Positions 1 to 9,169 of a stretch of DNA of 64,000 bases are shown here, piece after piece. The number at the start of each line of letters is the position of its first letter. Within the stretch, counting starts at the first letter, position 1. The notes beneath the pieces were generated by a model, which was not told the DNA's origin, ran no database searches, and worked only from the letters and a program-made list of their open reading frames with translations. Made by a program: the position numbers and the translations under genes. Source of the DNA: Fluviirhizobium alvei (GTDB lineage Bacteria > Pseudomonadota > Alphaproteobacteria > Rhizobiales > Rhizobiaceae); assembly GCF_030551875.1 (NCBI RefSeq), contig NZ_JAUOZU010000008.1:186001-250000 (forward strand). Direction: 5' to 3'.

Positions 1-497
1 CGCAGATCGTTGAGACCGACGACCAGGCAATCGAGCCGCCCGCCCGACGTCCGACCGGCTTCTGCGATCGAACCGGCATTGAGTATCGCGAGCGGCGTTT
101 CCATCATCGCCCAGATCCGCAACGTCTCCGGAGCATCGTTCTCCGCTAGATAGGATGCCATGTCGAGAATATCGTCCCGCGCGCGGACTTTCGGCAGCAG
201 CACCGCATCGGGGCGCACCTCGAGGATCAGCTCGCAATCAGCCCGATAGTGGGGGGAGGCGGCATCGTTGATCCTGACGATCACTTCCCGGTCGCCATCC
301 TGCCGGTTGCTGAAGTAGTCGCGGATATTGCGTCGGCCCTCTTCCTTCATGTCTTCGGCCACAGCATCCTCGAGATCGAGGATCACGGCATCGGCCTCAA
401 GGCTCGTCAGCTTGGCGATGGCGCGCGGATTGGAGGCCGGCAGGCAAAGCACGGAGCGGCGCGGGCGTGCGGGATGCATGTCTGAAAAAGTCACCAT
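1..497 (-). CDS. HpcH/HpaI aldolase/citrate lyase family protein (CitE-like), C-terminus cut off
   Basis: About 165 N-terminal residues are visible; the gene runs off the left edge. The reverse strand encodes the typical start of CitE-like CoA-ester lyases: RSVLCLPASNPRA, then DAVILDLEDAVAEDMKEE (the acidic metal and substrate loop), then VIVRINDAASPHY, VLLPKV, and IWAMMETPLAILNA. These enzymes cleave or form malyl-CoA- or citramalyl-CoA-type esters with Mg2+. The exact substrate cannot be told without the C-terminus. Two in-frame ATGs are possible, at 497 and 479; neither has a strong ribosome site. The gene is divergent from the small membrane protein at 608. Confidence 0.85.
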   Translation of the reverse strand, partial: MVTFSDMHPARPRRSVLCLPASNPRAIAKLTSLEADAVILDLEDAVAEDMKEEGRRNIRDYFSNRQDGDREVIVRINDAASPHYRADCELILEVRPDAVLLPKVRARDDILDMASYLAENDAPETLRIWAMMETPLAILNAGSIAEAGRTSGGRLDCLVVGLNDL

Positions 498-607
498 AAC
501 CGTTCTATGGCCGGATTTTCGACCGACTTCAAGGATAAGTGAGCGGCAAGCCTCTTGCAAAAGAGCCGTTCCTGTCCCACATTGTGGTCATGGAAAGGGT
601 GAATCCC

Positions 608-859
608 ATGAAAAGCATACGTTCTTTCTTGCTGACACTTGCGGGCCTGACATTCGTTGCCGTCACCGCGCTCTTTACTGCCTCGCTTGGTCTTGCGATC
701 GCCGGCATCGTTTCGGTTCTGATCCTCGGTCAATGGCTGTCGACGGTGCTGACAGGCGGAGATGCGCGTCCCGTGCGCGTTTACGCTCGCAGCCGCCGGA
801 CACAACGCGATGACATGCGCGTCTGGAACGATGGCAAGGGCACGATCATCGACATGTGA
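608..859 (+). CDS. Small inner-membrane protein, unknown function
   Basis: This is an 83-residue protein starting MKSIRSFLL. A purine-rich ribosome site (GGAAAGGG) lies about 8 bases upstream and decides this start over an earlier in-frame ATG at 539. Residues 5-45 are strongly hydrophobic and look like two closely spaced membrane segments or one hairpin. The C-terminal half is basic and polar (VYARSRRTQRDDMRVWNDGKGTIIDM), so is probably cytoplasmic. I do not recognise a family with an assigned role; it looks like a short conserved rhizobial membrane protein. It is monocistronic, ending in a strong terminator at 892-918. Confidence 0.6.
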   Translation: MKSIRSFLLTLAGLTFVAVTALFTASLGLAIAGIVSVLILGQWLSTVLTGGDARPVRVYARSRRTQRDDMRVWNDGKGTIIDM

Positions 860-891
860 TTGACATGGCCGGGTGCGCCCAGGCCGATGAA

Positions 892-918
892 AGGCGGTGC
901 CATTGGGCCGCCTTTTTT
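892..918 (+). terminator. Rho-independent terminator after the small membrane protein
   Basis: The stem AGGCGG (892-897) pairs with CCGCCT (908-913) around a 10-base loop and is followed by a run of six T. It sits 33 bases past the stop at 859 and before the MoxR gene, separating the two transcripts. It also argues against any MoxR start upstream of about 919. Confidence 0.8.
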
Positions 919-953
919 GTTGCCCGGCGTTTGCCGCCGATCTAAGACAGACC

Positions 954-1817
954 ATGCTTAACGGATACGAGACGATGCATTTTCAGGGGACTGCCAACTA
1001 TATTGCCGACAAGGACCTGATGATTGCCGTCAATGCCGCCATCCGGCTGGAGCGGCCGTTGCTCGTCAAGGGCGAGCCGGGTACCGGCAAGACGGAGCTG
1101 GCACGGCAGATCGCCGAGGGGCTTGGTCTCGAACTCATCGAATGGAACATCAAATCCACCACCAAGGCGCATCAGGGTCTCTATGAATATGATGCTGTCT
1201 CGCGCCTGCGCGACAGCCAGCTGGGGGACGAGCGCGTCCACGACATTTCCAACTATATCCGTCGCGGCAAGCTCTGGGAGGCATTTGCGGCCGGTCGCAA
1301 GGTGGTCCTGCTGATCGACGAGATCGACAAGGCCGACATCGAGTTTCCCAACGATCTGTTGCAGGAACTCGACCGGATGGAGTTCCATGTCTATGAGACC
1401 GGCGAAACCATCCGTGCCGATGTGCGTCCGATCGTCATCATCACATCCAACAACGAGAAGGAACTGCCGGATGCCTTTCTGCGCCGCTGTTTCTTCCACT
1501 ATATCCGCTTTCCGGATGCCGACACTTTGGCGGCGATCGTCGAGGTTCATTATCCGGGCATCAAGAAGCGTCTGTTGAGTGAAGCCTTGACCCGCTTTTT
1601 CGAGATCCGGGAAACGCCGGGGCTGAAGAAGAAGCCGTCGACATCCGAAGCGCTCGACTGGATCAGGCTGCTCGTGTCCGACGATGTCGAGCCCGAGACC
1701 CTTGCCGCCTCCGACAAGAATGCGCTGCCCAAACTGCATGGTGCGCTTCTGAAGAACGAGCAGGATGTGCATCTGTTCGAACGCCTGGCCTTCATGGCGC
1801 GGCGCGAGATGCGCTAG
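954..1817 (+). CDS. MoxR family AAA+ ATPase
   Basis: A 287-residue MoxR-type AAA+ ATPase. Walker A is GEPGTGKT at about residues 40-47, Walker B is VVLLIDEID at about 120-128, and sensor 1 lies in PIVIITSNNEKELPDAF. MoxR proteins work as chaperone-like ATPases with a VWA-domain partner to mature or insert metal centres or cofactors in target enzymes. The likely partner here is the CoxE-type VWA protein at 3734. The two are normally adjacent but are separated here by metA and an orphan gene. The start at 954 (MLNGYETMHF) lies after the terminator; ATG 975 is an alternative. Confidence 0.88.
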   Translation: MLNGYETMHFQGTANYIADKDLMIAVNAAIRLERPLLVKGEPGTGKTELARQIAEGLGLELIEWNIKSTTKAHQGLYEYDAVSRLRDSQLGDERVHDISNYIRRGKLWEAFAAGRKVVLLIDEIDKADIEFPNDLLQELDRMEFHVYETGETIRADVRPIVIITSNNEKELPDAFLRRCFFHYIRFPDADTLAAIVEVHYPGIKKRLLSEALTRFFEIRETPGLKKKPSTSEALDWIRLLVSDDVEPETLAASDKNALPKLHGALLKNEQDVHLFERLAFMARREMR

Positions 1818-1901
1818 GGCGGGGAGCCCTGAGCAAGCTTTTCGCCCGTAACGCGTTGCTTCCACCAGATTGATATTCGCTTTCACCCGGTATAGAGAAG
1901 A

Positions 1902-1958
1902 ACCGTGGTGATTTGCCGGCCGGCTTGCAGCCACGTTAAACAAATCGCTAAATAGGGC
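1902..1958 (+). promoter_or_regulatory. SAM-II riboswitch controlling metA
   Basis: The fold can be paired directly. P1 is CGTGG (1904-1908) with CCACG (1931-1935). The pseudoknot is GATTTG (1910-1915) with CAAATC (1941-1946). The conserved tracts TTGCAGC (before the 3' side of P1) and GCTAAATAGGG (1947-1957) match the alphaproteobacterial SAM-II (metA) consensus. SAM-II aptamers bind S-adenosylmethionine and usually shut down translation of methionine-synthesis genes. It lies 60 bases upstream of the metA ATG, whose GGAG site is at about 2004-2007. Confidence 0.92.
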
Positions 1959-2016
1959 CACCGCATCCGGGGACCAGTCGCGATCTGTTTGACGCCGGCA
2001 TTCTTGGAGTAACCCG

Positions 2017-2958
2017 ATGCCCATCAAGATTCCCGACCAGTTGCCCGCATTCCAGACCCTTCTGCAGGAAGGCGTTCCTGTCATGACGGATTCCGTTGCG
2101 ATCCGGCAGGATATCCGTCCGCTGCAGATCGGACTGCTCAACCTCATGCCCAACAAGATCAAGACCGAGATCCAGATCGCGCGTCTTGTCGGCGCTTCGC
2201 CGCTACAGGTGGAACTGTCGCTGATCCGGATCGGTGGTCATCGGTCGAAAAACACGTCCGAGGACCATCTCCTGTCCTTCTACAGCACCTGGGACGAGGT
2301 GAAGGATCGCAAGTTCGACGGTTTCATCATCACCGGCGCTCCCGTCGAACTGCTCGATTATGAGGACGTGACCTACTGGGACGAGATGAAGGCGATCTTC
2401 GACTGGACGGAAACCAATGTCCATTCGACGCTCAACATCTGCTGGGGGGCGATGGCGGCGATCTATCACTTCCACAAGGTGCCGAAATATACGCTGACGG
2501 AAAAAGCCTTCGGCGTCTATCGTCACCGGAACCTCAACCCGGCATCGCCTTATCTGCTCGGTTTTTCCGATGATTTCGCCGTGCCGGTGAGCCGCTGGAC
2601 TGAAATCCTGCGCAAGGATATCACTCCGTCGAGTGGCCTTGAGGTGCTGATGACCTCACATGAGACCGGCGTATGCCTTGTGCATGAGAAGCGCGGCAAT
2701 CGCCTCTACATGTTCAACCATGTCGAATATGACTCGACCTCGCTTGCGGATGAGTATTTTCGCGACAAGGCGGCCGATGTCGACATCAAGCTTCCGGCCA
2801 ATTATTTTCCGGATGACGATCCGTCCAAGGTGCCGCTCAACCGCTGGCGCAGCCATGCGCATCTCCTGTTCGGCAACTGGATCAACCAGGTCTATCAGAC
2901 GACCGAGTACGACCTCGACAAGGTTGGGATAAAGGTCCAGTCGCAGGAAGAGGCGTAA
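2017..2958 (+). CDS. metA: Homoserine O-acyltransferase MetA, predicted acetyl-CoA specific
   Basis: A 313-residue MetA-family protein that acylates L-homoserine, the first committed step of methionine synthesis. The catalytic residues fall in the expected places: Cys142 in NICWGA, and His235 and Glu237 in FNHVEYD. Residue 111 is Glu (GAPVELL). In this family Glu111 is associated with acetyl-CoA use, while Gly111 (as in E. coli) is associated with succinyl-CoA. The enzyme is therefore more likely a homoserine O-acetyltransferase, despite the common succinyltransferase label. The start is set by GGAG 9 bases upstream. Expression is probably repressed by SAM through the riboswitch at 1902-1958. 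Confidence 0.96.
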   Translation: MPIKIPDQLPAFQTLLQEGVPVMTDSVAIRQDIRPLQIGLLNLMPNKIKTEIQIARLVGASPLQVELSLIRIGGHRSKNTSEDHLLSFYSTWDEVKDRKFDGFIITGAPVELLDYEDVTYWDEMKAIFDWTETNVHSTLNICWGAMAAIYHFHKVPKYTLTEKAFGVYRHRNLNPASPYLLGFSDDFAVPVSRWTEILRKDITPSSGLEVLMTSHETGVCLVHEKRGNRLYMFNHVEYDSTSLADEYFRDKAADVDIKLPANYFPDDDPSKVPLNRWRSHAHLLFGNWINQVYQTTEYDLDKVGIKVQSQEEA

Positions 2959-2964
2959 GGAAAA

Positions 2965-3732
2965 TTGGTTGGTTTGGACGACTACTGGCGAAAGGACAGT
3001 TACGATCGGCTGGAGATCGTACTCGAGAACCTTGCCAAAAGTGCCCAGGCCGACCTTTTCTCTGACTACATACACTATCTTGATTTGAGGCGTCGGGGGT
3101 TGAGGAAACAAGCTCTCGCTTCCGCAGAAAAGTTTGTCTGTTTCTACAAGAATGATCCATTCGAGATCAGGCAAAGGGTCTTTTGGGAATTGTTCCGGTG
3201 CACCGAACCCTATTGGGACTCGTGGCCAGCGGGGCGCGGTTGGCTATTTCCGGGCAACATTGAGCAAAAGTTGGTCTCTCCGATGTTCGAGGAGTGGCGC
3301 CAAAGAGAGCCAAAAAACGTCAACGCCTGGCTTTACCCACTTCATGGCCAACTGGAATGGCGCTCCGATATTGCCTTTATGCTGGAGCCAAACAATCCAC
3401 GTTGCCAGTTCGCTGAACTTACTCGAATAGGCGCAGCAATTGGCTTTGCGCTTCATGAACTCGACCATATAGGCTTTATTCTGGCCTCCCCCGACGAGTT
3501 TTCTGAGGTTATCAGCGCCTTGGTGGCCGTTGCTGAAGCCATTGGTCCCGATCTGAGCGATGTAGCCCATGAAACTCTTGTTTGGCTGCATGCCTTGCGT
3601 GATATTCTAACGGAGGACGATGGTGATCTGAGGCCATTGATCAGGGCGCGTGGAATCAAGCAACCCGAGATTACACCGCTGTATATGCCGCTTCTCTGGT
3701 TCCGCCACACTCCACAGCTTTGGAGTTACTGA
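2965..3732 (+). CDS. Hypothetical protein, AT-richer orphan between metA and the VWA gene
   Basis: A soluble protein of about 255 residues that I do not recognise. It is rich in Trp, Leu and Glu/Asp, with no signal peptide or clear membrane segment. A helical stretch (ALASAEKFVCFYKNDPFEIRQ) hints at a TPR-like solenoid. Base and codon use differ from the neighbours: more A/T in third positions, with codons such as TTG, ATA, GGG and CCA. This suggests recent acquisition. The start is uncertain, TTG 2965 or TTG 2974, both behind AAGGA at 2957-2961. It follows metA by 6 bases and its stop nearly touches the VWA start at 3734, so it may be co-transcribed with both. Confidence 0.7.
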   Translation: MVGLDDYWRKDSYDRLEIVLENLAKSAQADLFSDYIHYLDLRRRGLRKQALASAEKFVCFYKNDPFEIRQRVFWELFRCTEPYWDSWPAGRGWLFPGNIEQKLVSPMFEEWRQREPKNVNAWLYPLHGQLEWRSDIAFMLEPNNPRCQFAELTRIGAAIGFALHELDHIGFILASPDEFSEVISALVAVAEAIGPDLSDVAHETLVWLHALRDILTEDDGDLRPLIRARGIKQPEITPLYMPLLWFRHTPQLWSY

Positions 3733-3733
3733 C

Positions 3734-4924
3734 ATGTTCATCCCCTTCTTCCTCGAACTCAAGGCAGCCAAGGTTCCCGTTACATTGCGGGAGTTCCTGA
3801 CGCTGATGGAGGGGATGGACCAGCATATAGCCGATTATGATCTCGAGGCTTTCTATTTCCTTGCCCGCGCGGCGCTGGTCAAGGATGAGCGTTTCATCGA
3901 TCGATTCGACCGCGTTTTTTCCCATTGTTTCAAGGGTGTCGGTGCCATCGGCGGCAACGAGGGATCCCCGGTCGATGTGGCGGAGATTCCGACCGAATGG
4001 CTGATGCGGCTTGCGGACAAGCACTTGAGCGACGACGAGAAGAAGCTGATCGAGAGCCTTGGCGGCTTCGAAAAGCTGATGGAGACGCTCAAACAGCGTC
4101 TGGCCGAACAGAAGGAGCGCCACCAGGGCGGCAGCAAGTGGATCGGCACGGCCGGCACCTCGCCTTTTGGCGCCTATGGCTACAATCCCGAAGGGGTGCG
4201 CATCGGCCAGAATGAAAGCCGCAACCGTCGCGCCGTCAAGGTCTGGGACGAACGGGCCTTCAAGAATCTCGATGACAGCGTCGAACTCGGTACCCGCAAC
4301 ATAAAGGTTGCGCTGAAGCGTCTGAGACGCTGGGTGCGCGATGGTGCCGACGAGGAGCTCGATCTCGACAATACGATCCGCGCAACAGCCGAACATGGCT
4401 GGCTTGACATTCAGACACGGCCCGAACGGCGCAACAAGATCAAGCTCCTGATGTTCTTTGATATTGGCGGCTCGATGGACGATCACATCAAGATCGCCGA
4501 AGAGCTGTTCTCCGCTGCCAAATCGGAGTTTCGCCAGCTCGAATATTTCTACTTCCACAATTGCATCTATGAGGGCGTCTGGAAGGACAATTTCCGCCGC
4601 AGAGCCTCGATGATGCCGACCGAGGACGTGCTGCGCACCTATGGGCCCGATTACAAGGTGATCTTTGTCGGCGACGCGGCGATGAGCCCCTATGAGATCA
4701 TGATGGCGGGTGGTTCGGTCGAGCACTGGAACCGCGAACCGGGGCTGATCTGGATGAACCGGGTCACCGGTCATTTTCGCAAGTCGGCCTGGCTCAATCC
4801 GCTACCGGAGGCCCATTGGGGCTATACCCAGTCCGTCGGGATCATGCGCGATCTGATGGCGGGCCACATGTATCCGCTCACCCTCGGCGGGCTTGAGGCT
4901 GCGGCAAAAGAATTGTCGCGCTGA
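3734..4924 (+). CDS. CoxE-type VWA domain protein, probable MoxR partner
   Basis: A 396-residue protein (start MFIPFFLEL) with the N-terminal layout of CoxE-like proteins and a C-terminal von Willebrand A domain. The metal-site motif is DIGGSMDD in KIKLLMFFDIGGSMDD. It is a variant of canonical DxSxS, with Gly at the third position. CoxE/VWA proteins pair with MoxR ATPases in metal-enzyme maturation. The MoxR gene at 954-1817 is the obvious partner. The start lies one base past the stop of the preceding gene, suggesting coupled translation. An earlier in-frame start would overlap that gene and is unlikely. Confidence 0.88.
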   Translation: MFIPFFLELKAAKVPVTLREFLTLMEGMDQHIADYDLEAFYFLARAALVKDERFIDRFDRVFSHCFKGVGAIGGNEGSPVDVAEIPTEWLMRLADKHLSDDEKKLIESLGGFEKLMETLKQRLAEQKERHQGGSKWIGTAGTSPFGAYGYNPEGVRIGQNESRNRRAVKVWDERAFKNLDDSVELGTRNIKVALKRLRRWVRDGADEELDLDNTIRATAEHGWLDIQTRPERRNKIKLLMFFDIGGSMDDHIKIAEELFSAAKSEFRQLEYFYFHNCIYEGVWKDNFRRRASMMPTEDVLRTYGPDYKVIFVGDAAMSPYEIMMAGGSVEHWNREPGLIWMNRVTGHFRKSAWLNPLPEAHWGYTQSVGIMRDLMAGHMYPLTLGGLEAAAKELSR

Positions 4925-4962
4925 AGCGATGATCCTATATAGAAGCGGAACACAGCCGGAGC

Positions 4963-5712
4963 ATGACCATGACCGAAGCCGCCAAGACCACCATCGACCA
5001 GAGTGAAGTCGACCGTTTTTCCGCCATGGCTGCGGAATGGTGGAGCCCGACCGGAAAGTTCCGGCCGCTGCACAAGTTCAACCCGGTCAGGCTGCAATAT
5101 ATTCGCGACCATGCATCGGCGCATTTCGGGCGTGACCCGAAAGCACACCGGCCGCTCGAAGGGTTACGTCTGCTCGATATCGGCTGCGGCGGCGGTCTCC
5201 TGTCCGAGCCGATGGCGCGTATGGGCGCCAATGTGCTGGGTGCCGATGCGTCCGAACGCAATATCGGCATTGCCTCGACCCATGCGGCGCAGACCGGGGT
5301 TCCGGTCGACTATCGTGCGGTTACGGCCGAGCAGCTTGCGGCCGAGGGCGAGATGTTCGACATCGTGCTCAACATGGAAGTGGTCGAGCATGTGGCCGAT
5401 GTACCCTTCTTCATCGAAACCTGTGCATCGATGGTCAAGCCTGGCGGCCTGATGTTCATCGCCACCATCAACCGCACCTTCAAGGCGGCGGCGCTGGCGA
5501 TCGTGGCGGCGGAAAACATTCTGCGCTGGTTGCCGCGCGGCACGCATCAGTATGAAAAGCTGGTGCGACCGGAAGAGATCGAAACGCCGCTCGGCCGGGC
5601 GGGCATGCAGGTCATCGAACGCACGGGTGTCTTCTTCAACCCGATCCAGAACCAGTGGAACCTGTCCAAGGATATGGATGTGAACTACATGCTGCTGGCC
5701 AAGCGGGGCTGA
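4963..5712 (+). CDS. ubiG: Ubiquinone biosynthesis O-methyltransferase UbiG
   Basis: A 249-residue class I SAM methyltransferase. Motif I is LDIGCGGG at residues 71-78, followed by ADASERNI and [11 protein letters not shown], which are characteristic of UbiG. It methylates the two hydroxyl positions formed during ubiquinone ring decoration. The N-terminal [21 protein letters not shown] segment and the C-terminal [15 protein letters not shown] block match the family. The start at 4963 has CCGGAG just upstream; ATG 4969 is a second option. It converges with the lipoprotein gene ending at 5725. Confidence 0.96.
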   Translation: MTMTEAAKTTIDQSEVDRFSAMAAEWWSPTGKFRPLHKFNPVRLQYIRDHASAHFGRDPKAHRPLEGLRLLDIGCGGGLLSEPMARMGANVLGADASERNIGIASTHAAQTGVPVDYRAVTAEQLAAEGEMFDIVLNMEVVEHVADVPFFIETCASMVKPGGLMFIATINRTFKAAALAIVAAENILRWLPRGTHQYEKLVRPEEIETPLGRAGMQVIERTGVFFNPIQNQWNLSKDMDVNYMLLAKRG

Positions 5713-5724
5713 AGGCCGCCTTAA

Positions 5725-6072
5725 TCAGTTACCTCTCAGAATCTGAGTCATGCGCGGTGTAAACATCTTGCGCTCTACAAGTGCCTTGACATCGCTCCAC
5801 TGCATGCTGCCGCTGATATATCCCTTGAACAGTCGGCGGCAAGCCGCTGTTGGCATCGATTCCAAATTGGTGTGCATGTAGCCGCTCATCATCCGCTTTG
5901 CTTCGATATGCATATAGCGGAGCTTGCTTTCACATTGTGCTATTGCCTTGGCGTGCTCTCCCGGATGTTTCCGGAGATAGGACCGGCTGGCATAGAAGTT
6001 CTTTTCATTGATGACGCATCCCGACAGTGTCAGGGCTATCGTGGACAATACGACGATCTTCCAAAATCTCAT
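5725..6072 (-). CDS. Small lipoprotein, unknown function
   Basis: A 115-residue protein beginning MRFWKIVVLSTIALTLSGC. This is a lipoprotein signal peptide with the lipobox LSGC, so Cys19 should be the lipidated residue. The mature part is short, basic and contains two further Cys. No domain is recognised. The start at 6072 is chosen because GGAAGG lies about 10 bases upstream and the lipobox falls at a normal distance; the longer open frame to 6183 would bury the signal peptide. Base composition is less GC-rich than the neighbours. Confidence 0.72.
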   Translation of the reverse strand: MRFWKIVVLSTIALTLSGCVINEKNFYASRSYLRKHPGEHAKAIAQCESKLRYMHIEAKRMMSGYMHTNLESMPTAACRRLFKGYISGSMQWSDVKALVERKMFTPRMTQILRGN

Positions 6073-6227
6073 TTTCGGGTTGCCTTCCGCGCACTGAATA
6101 CAAAACGGGCGCTGTTGCGCCCGTCCATATTCAATGAAGCTTCGGTTGTGGAAATGCAACCCAGACCTCAGCAATTTAAACAAGTCACACGCTAAAATAT
6201 GCGGCTTCTTGAACTCCAGCGCATCTC

Positions 6228-8942
6228 TTACGCCGTCTCATAGGCGCCGTGGCAATGCTTGTACTTTTTGCCCGAACCGCAGGGGCAGGGTTCGTTGCGG
6301 CCCACTTCGCCCCAGGACGACGGATCGTTCGGGTCGCGTGTGGTTTCCTGCGCGGCGAATGCCGAGACAGGATAACCCTCGCCAAAATCGTCCTCGCCGG
6401 TCGAGGCGTCGATGTGATGGCCTTCCATCGGCGGCAGATCTTCGGATTCCTGGTTGCCCTGCGCCAGTTCGACCCGCGCCATCTGCCCGGTTACGGTGTT
6501 GCGCAGGTTGGCGAGCAGGGCCTGGAATAGTTCGAAGGCTTCCTGCTTGTATTCCTGCAGCGGATCGCGCTGGGCATAGCCACGGAAGCCGACCACGGAA
6601 CGCAGGTGATCGAGATTGACGATATGTTCCCGCCAGAGATTGTCGAGCGTCTGCAGAACGATCGAGCGCTCGACGTAATTCATCAGTTCGGGGCCGAAGC
6701 GTTCCGCCTTGTCCTTGGCGAGTGCATCGGAGGCAGCGCGAATGCGCTCGACGATATCGTCTTCGGCGATGCCTTCTTCCGCGGCCCATTCCTCGATCGG
6801 CAGGTCGAGTGCCAGATGCTGGCGCACCTCTTCGCGAAGACCCTTCACATCCCACTGTTCGGCATAGGCCTTCTCGGGAATATGCTTGCCGGTGATCGCC
6901 TGGATCACTTCCATGCGCATGTCTTCGATGATCTCGCTGACGGATTCCGATTCCATCAGTTCGAGGCGCTGCTCGTAGATCACCTTGCGCTGGTCGTTCA
7001 GCACATCGTCATACTTGAGCAGGTTCTTGCGGATGTCGAAGTTGCGGGCTTCGACCTTCTTCTGCGCCCGTTCGAGCGCCTTGTTGATCCAGGGATGGAC
7101 GATTGCCTCGCCTTCCTTCAGACCCAGCTTCACCAGCATGGAATCCATGCGGTCGGAGCCGAAGATGCGCATCAGATCATCCTGAAGTGACAGGTAGAAT
7201 TTCGAGCGACCGGGGTCGCCCTGACGGCCGGAACGGCCGCGCAGCTGGTTGTCGATGCGGCGGCTTTCATGGCGTTCGGTGGCAAGAACGTAAAGTCCGC
7301 CGGCGGCAAGCGCCTTTTCCTTGAGCACCTTCACTTCGGCCCGGATCTCGGCTTCCCTTGCGTCGCGCTCGGGACCGGCGGGCATGTCGCCCAGTTCCTG
7401 GCTGATGCGCATGTCCGGATTGCCGCCGAGCTGGATGTCGGTGCCGCGGCCGGCCATGTTGGTGGCGATCGTCACGGCACCCGGCACACCGGCCTGGGCG
7501 ACGATATAGGCTTCCTGCTCGTGATAGCGGGCATTCAGCACCTGGAAATTGTTGAAGCCTTCCTTCTTGAGCCGGTCGGCCAGATATTCCGACTTTTCGA
7601 TCGAGGTGGTGCCGACGAGAACAGGCTGACCCTTCTTGTGCGACTCGATGATCTCCTGAATGATCGCCTTGAACTTCTCCTCGACCGTCCGGTAGACCTC
7701 GTCATCCTCGTCCTTGCGGGCGATCGGCAAGTTGGTGGGCACTTCCACCACTTCGAGACCGTAGATATTGCCGAATTCCTCGGCTTCGGTCGAAGCCGTA
7801 CCGGTCATGCCGGCCAGCTTGGAATACATGCGGAAATAATTCTGGAAGGTAATCGAGGCCAGCGTCTGGTTTTCCGGCTGGATCTGAACCTTTTCCTTGG
7901 CTTCGAGTGCTTGGTGCAGGCCTTCCGAATAGCGGCGGCCCGGCATCATGCGACCGGTGAATTCGTCGATGATGACGATCTCGCCGTTGCGGACGATATA
8001 GTCCTTGTCGCGCGCGAACATCTTGTGCGCCTTGAGCGCATTGTTGACATGGTGAACGATGGCGACGTTTTCGACATCGTAAAGCGATTCACCCTTGAGA
8101 AGGCCGGCAGAGCGCAACAGGTTCTCGAGCTTTTCGGTGCCGCCTTCGGAGAAGTTCACCGAACGCTGCTTCTCGTCGAGTTCGTAATCGCCCTCGTCGA
8201 GCATCGGGATGAAGGCATCGATGGTGTTGTAGAGGTCCGAACGGTCGTCAAGCGGACCCGAAATGATCAGCGGCGTGCGGGCTTCGTCGACCAGGATCGA
8301 GTCGACTTCGTCGACGATCGCATAGTTATGGCCGCGCTGGACCATCTGCGCCTTCTCGTACTTCATGTTGTCACGAAGATAATCGAAGCCGAGTTCGTTG
8401 TTGGTCGCGTAGGTCACGTCGCAGGCATAGGCAGCGCGGCGCTCATCGTCATCCATGCCATGCACGATCACGCCGGTGGTCAGACCGAGGAAGCTGTAGA
8501 TGCGTCCCATCTGCGCCGAGTCGCGACTGGCAAGGTAGTCGTTGACCGTCACCACATGGACGCCCTTGCCGGACAGTGCGTTGAGATAGACCGGCAGCGT
8601 GGCGACAAGCGTCTTGCCTTCACCGGTCTTCATTTCGGCAATGGCATTCTCGTTGAGGATCATGCCGCCCATCAGCTGGACATCGAACGGTCGCATGCCG
8701 AGCGCGCGCTGGGCGGCTTCCCGCGCCACCGCGAACGCCTGTGGCAGAATGTCCTCAAGGGTCTTTCCATCGGCAAGCATGGCCTTGAACTCGGCGGTCT
8801 TGCCGCGCAGCTGTTCGTCGGTCAGGGCCTTGGTTTCCGCCTCGAGCGCATTGATCTGCGCGATGCGCTTGCCATAGGAACGGATGCGGCGCTCATTCGC
8901 CGAGCCAAACAGTTTACGGGCGATCCCGCCGAGACTGACCAT
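6228..8942 (-). CDS. secA: Preprotein translocase ATPase SecA
   Basis: A 904-residue SecA, the motor that drives unfolded preproteins through SecYEG. Walker A is KTGEGKT at about 105-111. The DEAD-type box [12 protein letters not shown], the preprotein cross-linking region, the second helicase domain ([14 protein letters not shown]) and the scaffold are all present. The C-terminal zinc finger is CPC...CH (Cys886, Cys888, Cys897, His898), which binds SecB and lipids. The start [13 protein letters not shown] has AAAGGA upstream; the open frame to 9152 is extension only. It is divergent from the parvulin gene at 9170. Confidence 0.98.
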   Translation of the reverse strand: MVSLGGIARKLFGSANERRIRSYGKRIAQINALEAETKALTDEQLRGKTAEFKAMLADGKTLEDILPQAFAVAREAAQRALGMRPFDVQLMGGMILNENAIAEMKTGEGKTLVATLPVYLNALSGKGVHVVTVNDYLASRDSAQMGRIYSFLGLTTGVIVHGMDDDERRAAYACDVTYATNNELGFDYLRDNMKYEKAQMVQRGHNYAIVDEVDSILVDEARTPLIISGPLDDRSDLYNTIDAFIPMLDEGDYELDEKQRSVNFSEGGTEKLENLLRSAGLLKGESLYDVENVAIVHHVNNALKAHKMFARDKDYIVRNGEIVIIDEFTGRMMPGRRYSEGLHQALEAKEKVQIQPENQTLASITFQNYFRMYSKLAGMTGTASTEAEEFGNIYGLEVVEVPTNLPIARKDEDDEVYRTVEEKFKAIIQEIIESHKKGQPVLVGTTSIEKSEYLADRLKKEGFNNFQVLNARYHEQEAYIVAQAGVPGAVTIATNMAGRGTDIQLGGNPDMRISQELGDMPAGPERDAREAEIRAEVKVLKEKALAAGGLYVLATERHESRRIDNQLRGRSGRQGDPGRSKFYLSLQDDLMRIFGSDRMDSMLVKLGLKEGEAIVHPWINKALERAQKKVEARNFDIRKNLLKYDDVLNDQRKVIYEQRLELMESESVSEIIEDMRMEVIQAITGKHIPEKAYAEQWDVKGLREEVRQHLALDLPIEEWAAEEGIAEDDIVERIRAASDALAKDKAERFGPELMNYVERSIVLQTLDNLWREHIVNLDHLRSVVGFRGYAQRDPLQEYKQEAFELFQALLANLRNTVTGQMARVELAQGNQESEDLPPMEGHHIDASTGEDDFGEGYPVSAFAAQETTRDPNDPSSWGEVGRNEPCPCGSGKKYKHCHGAYETA

Positions 8943-9169
8943 CGAATGGTCCTTTCCAAATTTTGACCTGTTTTGACCGCCAGTCCTCGTCAGGCAAGCG
9001 GCTAGGGCGCAGGCCTTCGGACATGCGCTCAAGTTGCGAGACAGATAAGAGTGGGCCAGATGCATGTCAACCGGAGGCACGGCAAGTCTCGCTTTTCCGA
9101 TTGCCTTTTGGCTTGAAAAATGCAAATCCCGATCCGAATTTCGACCACTCAACAGAATTGGTGATCCTC

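Noticed and set aside
7269-8966. 565-codon plus-strand open frame
   Set aside because: It is antisense to secA in the mirrored codon frame; the composition is low-complexity and His/Asp/Val-rich, with no domain. secA fully explains the stretch.
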